34,180 nucleotides of DNA from the NCBI GenBank assembly GCA_015229045.1, contig JADGCJ010000024.1:1-34180 (forward strand). Direction: 5' to 3'. Below the pieces are notes generated by a model, which was not told the DNA's origin, searched no databases, and saw only the letters and a program-made list of their open reading frames with translations. Positions 1 to 5,691 of the stretch are shown one piece after another. The position numbers and the translations under genes are program-made. Origin of the DNA: Magnetococcales bacterium. Its GTDB lineage: Bacteria; Pseudomonadota; Magnetococcia; Magnetococcales; DC0425bin3. Numbering within the stretch: position 1 is the stretch's first letter; each line of letters opens with the position of its first letter.

Positions 1-1
1 C

Positions 2-166
2 AAGAGGCGAATCAAGACGCAGTGCGTGCTGCCCTCATCGGCGACAGCGAGCATGTTGTTTTGGGCATTGATGGCCTCTGGCCAGATCATCATGCACCGG
101 GTCAACGGCTGGAATACGTTGAATCAGCAACCCAACGACGAGCCGTGGGTTGCGTTGGCTGCGTAA
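2..166 (+). mobile_element. C-terminal fragment of an IS256-type transposase
   Basis: Reading frame 2 is open from the window edge to a TAA at 164-166 and gives about 54 residues. They contain the stretches RRIKTQ, LPSSATASMLFWALMASGQI and VNGWNTL. From memory of the family, this pattern (basic KTQ, a hydrophobic helix ending in ASGQI, then a V-[DN]-GW-TL tail) is typical of the C-terminus of one group of IS256/mutator-type DDE transposases. The catalytic part would lie left of the window, so completeness of the element cannot be judged. The other frame over the same bases is also open, but its product has no protein-like character there. I could not locate the terminal inverted repeat with confidence; it should lie shortly after 166. 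Confidence 0.6.
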
Positions 167-240
167 ATGAGCAATCTTGTGTCAGGAGCGCGCCGTCGCC
201 GAATTTCCACCAACCATCGGACACCACCCACTTCCCCCCG

Positions 241-654
241 TTGCCGGAAGACTTTGGCCCATACCTCGCAATTGCCAAACTCAGAGACTTCACGGAGACT
301 CTGAGCCCGAAGGATCCTGATTACGTGAGTAAAATAAGGATGGCAGAAGAGCAGATGAAAGCCTATGAGGCACGGATTATTAGGCTGGGATCTGGCGCGG
401 TTGCCAATGCACTGCCAGAGACGCCGGATCCCAACCATGCACAGCGTGCGGAACCCAAGAAGAAGCAAAACAAGAACGAAACTGCTGACCGCAACGCTCG
501 ATGGAGAACCAGGGGGCGGGAACTTCTGAATGCCGACCCAAACCGCACTATCAAGGATATTGCCACAGAAATTACTAAAGAAACTGACTGGAGGGGATCC
601 CCCGACACAATCGAGAGAGAGATCAGAGGTCTGAAACGTCCCGTTAAAAACTAA
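241..654 (+). CDS. Hypothetical protein, possibly 5'-truncated by the IS element
   Basis: I do not recognise this protein. The frame is open from the window edge, but its first 160 bases overlap the transposase fragment, so the visible N-terminus is probably not native. A TTG at 241 is the first start that lies in protein-like sequence; a GTG at 325 with AAGGA upstream is a good alternative. The product is hydrophilic, with a charged middle (AEPKKKQNKNE) and a C-terminal region (residues about 85-135) predicted to be helical, with the phrase TIKDIATEIT that resembles a small winged or HTH fold. Gene end and terminator are clear. An IS insertion that removed the original start is a reasonable explanation for the odd 5' end. 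Confidence 0.5.
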   Translation: MPEDFGPYLAIAKLRDFTETLSPKDPDYVSKIRMAEEQMKAYEARIIRLGSGAVANALPETPDPNHAQRAEPKKKQNKNETADRNARWRTRGRELLNADPNRTIKDIATEITKETDWRGSPDTIEREIRGLKRPVKN

Positions 655-690
655 AAGCGGGGATCTTTATTGTTTCCCGCTTTTCCCCCG
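653..690 (+). terminator. Rho-independent terminator of the first gene
   Basis: A 9-bp perfect stem AAAAGCGGG (653-661) pairs with CCCGCTTTT (676-684) around a 14-nt loop and runs into a pyrimidine-rich tail. It overlaps the stop codon of the preceding gene (652-654). Confidence 0.7.
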
Positions 691-783
691 CTTTTTCCCC
701 CGCTTTTTCCGTAATTTTTAATAATTTGATTTTATTATGATTTTAACAAAAACAAAGCGGGGTGCTTTTTGCTTTCCCCGTTT
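674..783. repeat. GCTTTTTCCCCC tandem repeats and second hairpin
   Basis: Behind the terminator the unit CCCCCGCTTTTT recurs, giving three near-copies within 676-711. An AT-rich stretch follows, then a second hairpin: CGGGG (758-762) with CCCCG (776-780), extended by three weaker pairs, followed by TTT. The repeated motif equals the 3' arm of the terminator, so it probably arose by duplication of the terminator. The 226-bp gap before the next gene holds nothing else that I can call coding. Confidence 0.45.
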
Positions 784-829
784 CAATCCCCGCAAGACAA
801 TGCTTCCTGTCATGTCATGACGTGCCCGG

Positions 830-852
830 CTGTCGGATTAGCTGCCCGACAG
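830..852 (+). promoter_or_regulatory. Inverted repeat upstream of the AlpA-like gene
   Basis: CTGTCGG (830-836) and CCGACAG (846-852) form a perfect 7-bp stem with a 9-nt loop, followed by TTATTT. It sits 29 nt before the ATG at 881. It could be an operator for the HTH protein encoded just downstream or an attenuator or terminator hairpin; the sequence does not decide. Confidence 0.45.
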
Positions 853-880
853 TTATTTCATGTTGCAGGAGAAACTGACA

Positions 881-1099
881 ATGCCACAACAATATCACCG
901 CGTTCGTAGTGCCGCAGCGTACTGTAGTGTTTCAAAGGGATTTCTCGATAAAGCCAGACTGACTGGCGATGGTCCGAGGTTTTCCCGTCTGGGGAGAATC
1001 ATCGTGTATGCCGTTTCAGACCTTGATCAATGGATCGCGGATCGGGGGATGGGTTCAACTTCCGAAGCCAATTCACGGAACGGAGGGCGGCGGTCATGA
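881..1099 (+). CDS. AlpA/excisionase-like HTH DNA-binding protein
   Basis: A 72-residue protein with the pattern of the MerR-like helix-turn-helix found in AlpA and excisionase families. An N-terminal helix (RVRSAAAYCSVSKGFLDK) is followed by the GPRFSRLGRIIVYAVSDLDQWIA segment, in which a short beta wing leads to a closing helix ending in W. Such proteins activate integrase genes or direct excision in mobile elements, and also occur upstream of replication genes. ATG 881 is chosen because AGGAG lies at 868-872; a longer frame starting at 860 has no such site. The stop overlaps the next start in ATGA (1096-1099), so translation is probably coupled to the replication gene. The very short length and position fit an element regulator. 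Target DNA is unknown. Confidence 0.7.
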   Translation: MPQQYHRVRSAAAYCSVSKGFLDKARLTGDGPRFSRLGRIIVYAVSDLDQWIADRGMGSTSEANSRNGGRRS

Positions 1100-2277
1100 A
1101 TCAAAAAAACAGCCCGCCGGGGGCGGCGGGCACACAACAAACATCAAACTCTGCGAGCCATTCTAGCATCATCACGGCTGACAAGCAAAGACAGGCCGAA
1201 TGGTTCCTCAAAACCTTGGCATCCACCGGCATCCTGACGTTCCAAACTTTTCCAGACGCCAAGGGGGCTGGAGTTTCCCAATCGATACGCCATGGAACCC
1301 TGGAGGCTAACAAAGCCTACCTGGTGCAGCAAAACGAGGCCGGGGCAGGGATATTCGTCACGGTCAACGAAACGGATGGCAAAGGGCGCAAGGCAGAAAA
1401 CATTGTTGCCGTCCGGGCGGTATTCGTGGACCTGGACGGTTCCCCTTTGGAGCCGGTTATGTCTGGGCCGTTGTCTCCTCATATCGTGGTGGCAACCTCG
1501 CCCGGCAAATACCACGCTTATTGGCTGGTGGAGGGGGTTGTTCTCGACCACTTCAAGCAGATCCAACAGGCATTGGTTGCCCGGTTCGAGGGAGATAAGG
1601 CTTGCGTGGATCTCTCCAGGGTGATGCGTATGCCTGGATTCTCCCACAGGAAGAAAGACCCGCCGTTCCTGGTCCATCTCCACCACACTGCTCCAGGGCC
1701 ACGATATTCTGAGCAGCAGATTCTGGAGGCGTTCGGCATCGAAATCCAGCTGAAAGTTGCGGAGATTGTGCATCAGGTGTCGACGAAGGAGTTCCCCGCT
1801 ATAATGCAGAGGCATCTCCATAGTATTGCTGCGGCGAGACAGGGGGAACGAAACAACACTGTTAATCGTTGCTCTTATTTCGCCGGGCAACTCGTGGCGG
1901 GGGGGCAGGATGAGGAGGAGACCCGGTCAGCACTACTGGATGCGGTAGGAGAGATTGTCCAAGCGGATGGGGAGAGAGAGGAGTTTGAACGCATCGTCCA
2001 CCGGAGCATGCGGGAAGGGATCAAAGCGGGTCCACCGATGTTACCAGAAACCGTGTCCGATGCAGAGGCATTTGCGATTGACGCTCAGGAATTGGAAGCA
2101 TGCCTTATCTCCCTGACAGAACCGGCAGAGTGTCCGTTCCACGAGTTGCCACATGTGGTCGAACGGTGGATTCCATGCGATGAGGTGACCTTGCTGGCCG
2201 GACATGGTGGTGCCGGAAAAAGCTACGTCGCTATTCTAATTGCCATTCATGTGGCTTTGGGGAGGGACTTTGGGTGA
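1096..2277 (+). CDS. RepB-type primase / RepA helicase, N-terminal part (split gene)
   Basis: This is the first half of a plasmid- or element-type primase-helicase. Residues about 30-210 match the RepB-primase (prim-pol) pattern: VFVDLDG with acidic metal-binding residues, ATSPGKYHAYWLV with the conserved glycine-lysine-tyrosine-histidine, and CVDLSRVMRMPGFSHRK. A linker and the start of an AAA_25/RecA-like helicase follow, with Walker A GHGGAGKS at residues 369-376. The frame stops 17 residues after Walker A, at TGA 2275-2277. The remainder of the same domain continues in the next frame with a GTG start overlapping the stop (GTGA). One extra G in the GGG run just before the stop would restore a single protein of roughly 700 residues. 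ATG 1096 is coupled to the preceding gene; an in-frame extension to 1030 runs over that gene and is unlikely. Confidence 0.75.
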   Translation: MNQKNSPPGAAGTQQTSNSASHSSIITADKQRQAEWFLKTLASTGILTFQTFPDAKGAGVSQSIRHGTLEANKAYLVQQNEAGAGIFVTVNETDGKGRKAENIVAVRAVFVDLDGSPLEPVMSGPLSPHIVVATSPGKYHAYWLVEGVVLDHFKQIQQALVARFEGDKACVDLSRVMRMPGFSHRKKDPPFLVHLHHTAPGPRYSEQQILEAFGIEIQLKVAEIVHQVSTKEFPAIMQRHLHSIAAARQGERNNTVNRCSYFAGQLVAGGQDEEETRSALLDAVGEIVQADGEREEFERIVHRSMREGIKAGPPMLPETVSDAEAFAIDAQELEACLISLTEPAECPFHELPHVVERWIPCDEVTLLAGHGGAGKSYVAILIAIHVALGRDFG

Positions 2278-3197
2278 AAACTTCCAAGATGAAAGTGCTT
2301 CTTTTCTCGTGCGAGGACGGAAAGCGGGTACTGCAACAGCGGGTTACACGAATTTGCCAACAAGTATCGGGGATAGACCAGAACGAGTTACAGAGAAATC
2401 TGTTCATCCTGGATGCCAGCGACCTCGATCCCGCACTTTACCGGGAGCAAAGGATCGGGCGGGGAGTGCCTGCCATCGAAACCCCGTTGCTCAATAAGCT
2501 GGCCACTTTTGTTCAAGAACGCGATATCGGGCTGATCATCATCGACAACGCCAGCGATGCCTTCGACGGCGACGAAATTAAGCGTACTCAGGTTCGGGGA
2601 TTTATTCGGTCCCTGAGATCGCGTCTTGCCCGGCCAGGACGCGCTGTGTTGCTTTTGGCTCACGTCAACAAGGTTACGGCCAGCTATGGTAGAAATGCGG
2701 GCAGCGAGGCTTACAGTGGATCAACCGCCTGGCATAACTCCGTTCGATCCCGGTTGAGCCTCTCCCAAGAGGGCCAAACGGGTATGGTCGTGTTGCATGA
2801 GAAGGCCAACCTGGGACCAAAGGCCGACCCACTGCGGTTGGAATGGGTGGCGGGTATGCCGAAGGTCGTGGTATCTGCCGCTGCCGATTCCGGGGGGAGT
2901 CGTGATCTGGCAGACAAAGAGGCCCTGGTCAAATTGATCCGGGACTTCGACAGCCGAGGGGAGCGGGTGACGACTTCATGCCAAGGGAGCTCGACCACGT
3001 TCCGCTTATTGAAAAATCAGAGTGGTTTCCCTCCTGACACCGACGCAGGGAGAGTGATGCGGCTTTTACGGGAGCTGGAGAATGATGGTCGAATATTCCG
3101 CCGGGTGGTGACCACCCCAGACCGGAAGAAGCGGGAGATCTTTACCTGTGCCTGCCAGCCGGATGGTTGCGCACATTCCAGCGAGGAAGAGCCATGA
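2274..3197 (+). CDS. RepA-like helicase, C-terminal part (split gene)
   Basis: This continues the AAA_25/RepA helicase begun in the preceding ORF. It opens with the beta strand KVLLFSCEDG, normally found about 20 residues after Walker A. It has DASDLDPALYRE, then Walker B IGLIIIDNASD at residues 85-95, and sensor-type LLLAHVNK with the S-x-G-S-T-A-W-H-NSVRSRLSL block typical of hexameric RepA helicases. The last 100 residues resemble a winged-helix region. Start GTG 2274 overlaps the previous stop by four bases, which looks like translational coupling. However, a RecA fold cut between Walker A and Walker B is not a known functional arrangement, so a frameshift in nature or in the read is likelier. 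The stop overlaps the next start (ATGA, 3194-3197). Confidence 0.75.
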   Translation: MKTSKMKVLLFSCEDGKRVLQQRVTRICQQVSGIDQNELQRNLFILDASDLDPALYREQRIGRGVPAIETPLLNKLATFVQERDIGLIIIDNASDAFDGDEIKRTQVRGFIRSLRSRLARPGRAVLLLAHVNKVTASYGRNAGSEAYSGSTAWHNSVRSRLSLSQEGQTGMVVLHEKANLGPKADPLRLEWVAGMPKVVVSAAADSGGSRDLADKEALVKLIRDFDSRGERVTTSCQGSSTTFRLLKNQSGFPPDTDAGRVMRLLRELENDGRIFRRVVTTPDRKKREIFTCACQPDGCAHSSEEEP

Positions 3198-3361
3198 GCC
3201 AGAGGGGATATGCGCCAATTCCTCCGGTTTCATGTGCGCGCTCCCCCCCATACCCCCCACGCCAGGGGGCGAATGGGCGCACCCCTGCGCGTATTGGGAA
3301 ACTGTATTGGCGCAAATGGGCGCAAATGGGCGCAATGGGCGCAGATGTCACTTGCTTTTGA
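3194..3361 (+). CDS. Small hypothetical ORF containing iteron-like repeats
   Basis: A 55-codon frame starts at an ATG that overlaps the helicase stop in ATGA. The product is rich in proline and arginine at the start (SPPYPPRQG) and ends in WAQMGAMGAD, encoded by a run of short direct repeats. I recognise no family. Coupling to the helicase gene favours translation. The DNA repeats suggest instead that the stretch may be an origin-like region that happens to stay open. Both may be true. Confidence 0.35.
   Translation: MSQRGYAPIPPVSCARSPPYPPRQGANGRTPARIGKLYWRKWAQMGAMGADVTCF
3309..3347 (+). repeat. Tandem GGCGCAAATG repeats (iteron-like)
   Basis: Four head-to-tail units: GGCGCAAATG at 3309 and 3319, GGCGCAATG at 3329, GGCGCAGATG at 3338. 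Related words (GGCGAATGGGCGCA near 3269, ATATGCGCCAA near 3209) lie upstream. Short direct repeats directly after a primase-helicase gene are reminiscent of plasmid origin iterons, although the unit here is shorter than the usual 17-22 bp. Confidence 0.5.
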
Positions 3362-3376
3362 CAGGAGAACACCGTG

Positions 3377-3625
3377 ATGTATTTCGACGACCAACCCTGG
3401 GATAAACCGCACAGGATTTTTGAGAATCTGGGACACGTCTACCGGGACATGAAAAGACGATTGACGGATGCCCGGCGGAAAACGAGGCAGCTTGCCCGGT
3501 CCGGACGACCAGGTTCGGAGGAGGCCATCAACGATTTGTGGCGTGGAGTAGAATCGGATCTCCGGGCGTTGATCCGCAAGATTGATGGGCCAGAGGATAT
3601 GCGCAGCATTCTTCTATACCGTTGA
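3377..3625 (+). CDS. Hypothetical small protein, last gene of the replication module
   Basis: An 82-residue protein, not recognised. It is mainly helical and strongly charged (KRRLTDARRKTRQLARSG), with a C-terminal helix DLWRGVESDLRALIRKI. ATG 3377 or GTG 3374 are both possible; AGGAG at 3363-3367 fits either. It follows the repeat-bearing ORF by about 15 bases in the same orientation, so it is probably co-transcribed with the AlpA-primase-helicase genes. No membrane segment or metal motif is seen. Confidence 0.55.
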   Translation: MYFDDQPWDKPHRIFENLGHVYRDMKRRLTDARRKTRQLARSGRPGSEEAINDLWRGVESDLRALIRKIDGPEDMRSILLYR

Positions 3626-3764
3626 TGCAAGCATTCTCGCACTGATAGTGACGGGCTGTTGGGTGGTTTGGCTCTTCGCCCCGCAACGCCACCCAACACC
3701 CGGCAGATACCGGCAACCGCCCAGCACGCACCATTGGTGCCGTGGAGCACGCGCCCGTTCATAG
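3585..3764 (+). CDS. Possible small membrane protein ORF
   Basis: A 59-codon frame begins inside the end of the preceding gene in another phase. Residues 7-28 form a plausible transmembrane helix (FFYTVDASILALIVTGCWVV) followed by a basic, proline-rich tail. No ribosome binding site stands out and no family is recognised. It is the only plausible coding content in 3626-3790. Confidence 0.2.
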   Translation: MGQRICAAFFYTVDASILALIVTGCWVVWLFAPQRHPTPGRYRQPPSTHHWCRGARARS

Positions 3765-3790
3765 TGCAGTAAAATGCGCCCCCCTGTTTT

Positions 3791-4858
3791 TTACGGCTTC
3801 ACCGGCTTCCAGTTACTTGCCAGCTCTTGAGCCCTGGCGAGTTGGGCCGGGGTCATGAGCGTGGCAAGAGCATTACGAGCCTTAATCGCCTCATGATCCC
3901 CCTGTGCCGCCGCCAAGTTACGCCACATATGGGATAGTACGTAATCCTGGGGCACGCCTTCGCCTCTGGCGTACATCGCGCCGAGGTTGTTCTGGGCTGC
4001 GGCATACCCCTGATCAGCGGCTTTGCGATACCACTTGACCGCTTCCTTGCTGTTTTGGGGCACGCCTTTGCCATCGGCGTACATCGCGCCGAGGAAGTAC
4101 TGGGCCATGGCATACCCCTGATCAGCGGCTTTGCGGTACCACTTCACCGCTTCCTTGCTGTTTTGGGGCACGCCTTTGCCTTCATGGTACATCATGCCGA
4201 GACGGTTCTGGGCTATGGCATCACCCTGATCAGCGGCTTTGCGATACCACTTGGCCGCTTCTTTGTAGTTCTGGGGAACGCCTTCTCCCATATAGTACAT
4301 CGAGCCGAGGTTGTTCTGGGGCATGGCATCACCCTGATCAGCGGCTTTGCGATACCACTTCACCGCTTCCTTGAGGTTCTGAGGAACGCCGTCGCCTCTG
4401 GCGTACATCCAGCCGAGGTTGTTCTGAGCTCCGGCATCACCCTGATCAGCGGCTTTGCGATACCACTTGACCGCTTCCTCGTGGTTTTGGGGAACGCCTT
4501 TGCCCTGATCGTACATCCAGCCGAGAATGAACTGGGCTTCGGCATATCCCTGATCAGCGGCTTTGCGAAACCACTTGACCGCTTCCTCGTAGTTTTGGGG
4601 AACGCCTTCGCCTCTGGCGTATATCTCGCCGAGGAAGTACTGGGCCATGACACGCCCCTGATCAGCGGCTTTGCGATACCACTTGACCGCTTCCTCGTAG
4701 TTTTGGGGAACTCCTTCGCCTCTATGGTACATCAAGCCGAGATTGAACTGGGCTTCGGCATATCCCTGATCAGCGGCCTCGCGCTCGGCACCGTAGCTGG
4801 GCATGACCAACACTGCACTTACTATGCAGATCACGACAATAACCAGTCTCCACACCAT
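3791..4858 (-). CDS. Secreted SEL1-repeat (TPR-like) protein
   Basis: A 355-residue protein made of an N-terminal signal sequence (MVWRLVIVVICIVSAVL, cleavage probably after SYGA) and eight to nine SEL1-like repeats of 36 residues. Each repeat carries AADQGxAxAQxxLGxMYxxGxGVPQN followed by a helix such as EEAVKWYRK. SEL1 repeats form alpha-solenoid scaffolds that bind other proteins, and in bacteria they are often periplasmic. ATG 4858 is chosen because GGGAGGG lies 4-5 bases upstream and the signal peptide begins there; the frame continues 12 codons further upstream without such a site. The last 45 residues (SHMWRNLAAAQGDHEA...) are the usual closing repeat of such proteins. Function cannot be narrowed from sequence. 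A promoter is proposed at 4881-4910. Confidence 0.85.
   Translation of the reverse strand: MVWRLVIVVICIVSAVLVMPSYGAEREAADQGYAEAQFNLGLMYHRGEGVPQNYEEAVKWYRKAADQGRVMAQYFLGEIYARGEGVPQNYEEAVKWFRKAADQGYAEAQFILGWMYDQGKGVPQNHEEAVKWYRKAADQGDAGAQNNLGWMYARGDGVPQNLKEAVKWYRKAADQGDAMPQNNLGSMYYMGEGVPQNYKEAAKWYRKAADQGDAIAQNRLGMMYHEGKGVPQNSKEAVKWYRKAADQGYAMAQYFLGAMYADGKGVPQNSKEAVKWYRKAADQGYAAAQNNLGAMYARGEGVPQDYVLSHMWRNLAAAQGDHEAIKARNALATLMTPAQLARAQELASNWKPVKP
3998..4790 (-). repeat. Eight 108-bp tandem repeats inside the SEL1 gene
   Basis: The word CCTGATCAGCGGC recurs at 108-bp spacing (near 4009, 4117, 4225, 4333, 4441, 4549, 4657 and 4765). Neighbouring units also share most of their remaining bases. The strict length and high nucleotide identity indicate recent duplication or gene conversion among units, so copy number may vary between strains. 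Confidence 0.85.
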
Positions 4859-4880
4859 AACACCCTCCCTCTGGTCCAAG

Positions 4881-4910
4881 ATGTAACCAGACACATTATT
4901 GCATGGTCAA
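4881..4910 (-). promoter_or_regulatory. Promoter for the SEL1-repeat gene
   Basis: On the minus strand TTGACC (4905-4910) and TTACAT (4881-4886) are separated by 18 nt. Transcription would start about 16 bases upstream of the ATG at 4858, just ahead of the GGGAGGG ribosome site. Confidence 0.4.
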
Positions 4911-5237
4911 CATGTCGAGGCCAGATTTTCAAAAATTTCAAAAATTTTTCATCGGCGCTCCCCTCCATGGCTCCACTATTGGTGGTGACTTTTCCGACCC
5001 CCCGCCACCCCCACCCCGGTCTTTTGCTGTACCTGACCACCAAACAGCAAGGGAGCGATCCTCCTCCCCGACCAGGCACCGCCGATACTGGTGGCCCTCG
5101 TGACAACCAAGTGGCTTTTTTCCACGGGTGGGGAGAGGCGAAGAGGTTACCGCCGGTAGACTACGGAATAATCTGCGCACGGACCACGACGCTCATTCCG
5201 ACAAGGAAGAGATCTTACGGGCTGGCTATGCTGGGAT

Positions 5238-5283
5238 GGGTACTGGGTACTGAATTTTTCCTGGTGGGTACTATGTGGGTACT
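5238..5283 (+). repeat. Four GGGTACT direct repeats next to tRNA-Lys
   Basis: GGGTACT occurs at 5238, 5245, 5266 and 5277, within 50 bp of the tRNA-Lys terminator. The 380-bp stretch from 4911 to 5293 otherwise contains no credible gene; it includes an AT-rich patch at 4923-4950 and pyrimidine-rich DNA around 5000. Clusters of short direct repeats beside the 3' end of a tRNA gene can be integrase arm-binding sites, but no integrase gene or second copy of the tRNA end is visible here. Confidence 0.4.
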
Positions 5284-5316
5284 GAAAACAAAAACGGCCA
5301 CCTTGTCGGTAGCCGT
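5283..5316 (-). terminator. Rho-independent terminator of tRNA-Lys
   Basis: On the minus strand ACGGCTACC pairs with GGTGGCCGT (plus coordinates 5308-5316 and 5294-5302, one mismatch, 5-nt loop). It is followed by a T-rich run (5283-5293). It lies 17 bases after the tRNA 3' end. Confidence 0.75.
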
Positions 5317-5332
5317 AAATGTTTGAAAAATA

Positions 5333-5408
5333 TGGTGAGCCGTGCTGGAGTCGAACCAGCGACCCGCAGATTAAAAGTCTGTTGCTCTACCGACTGAGCT
5401 AACGGCCC
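5333..5408 (-). tRNA. tRNA-Lys (anticodon TTT)
   Basis: A 76-nt cloverleaf reads on the minus strand. The acceptor stem GGGCCGT pairs with ACGGCTC (one G-U). The D arm contains AGCTCAGTCGGTAGAGC. The anticodon loop CTTTTAA carries TTT. The T arm CGCTGGTTCGACTCCAGC ends the fold, then discriminator A and encoded CCA (5333-5336). The 3' end faces the accessory region, as expected for a tRNA used as an integration site. A terminator follows and a promoter with a GC-rich discriminator precedes it. Confidence 0.97.
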
Positions 5409-5458
5409 ATCCTGACCCGTCCAAGACCCGCTCTGTGCTGGTCAAACAGGAAACGCGC

Positions 5459-5487
5459 ATTCTAGCAAAAAAAAATTGCAGAGAAAA
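5459..5487 (-). promoter_or_regulatory. Probable tRNA-Lys promoter
   Basis: On the minus strand TAGAAT (5459-5464) is preceded 17 nt upstream by a weak TTTTCT and an A/T tract, and followed directly by GCGCG. A GC-rich discriminator just after -10 is characteristic of stringently controlled stable-RNA promoters. Start would be near 5452, about 44 nt before the tRNA. The rest of 5409-5691 shows no gene. Confidence 0.45.
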
Positions 5488-5691
5488 CCTTTGAAACGCA
5501 TTAGAATGAATTTTTCCTGGCCTGCCGGAAACACCGCCGAGAACCGGACATGGATGGCACACACATTGCTTTAGGTCGCGTTTGCGACAAGCCACATCAA
5601 ACCAGGAACAAGATTTTCTGCAAACCGTGGGTGAACCTTTCGGGTCGTCTTCACTCTAACTGGGGTCTGGTGGAGAGCATGTGCAGAGCGA

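Noticed and set aside
2265..2280. Programmed -1 frameshift site in the primase-helicase
   Set aside because: No canonical slippery heptamer and I see no strong pseudoknot or stem just downstream; a simple deletion or coupling is likelier.
3194..3610. Similarity between ATGAGCCAGAGG..ATATGCGC (3194) and ATGGGCCAGAGGATATGCGC (3585)
   Set aside because: Short, in different contexts, and likely chance; no further copies found.
4055..5326. 423-codon plus-strand ORF over the SEL1 gene
   Set aside because: Its repeats (LISGFA..PL.RFL) are the complement of the SEL1 repeats; the minus strand has a signal peptide, ribosome site and promoter.
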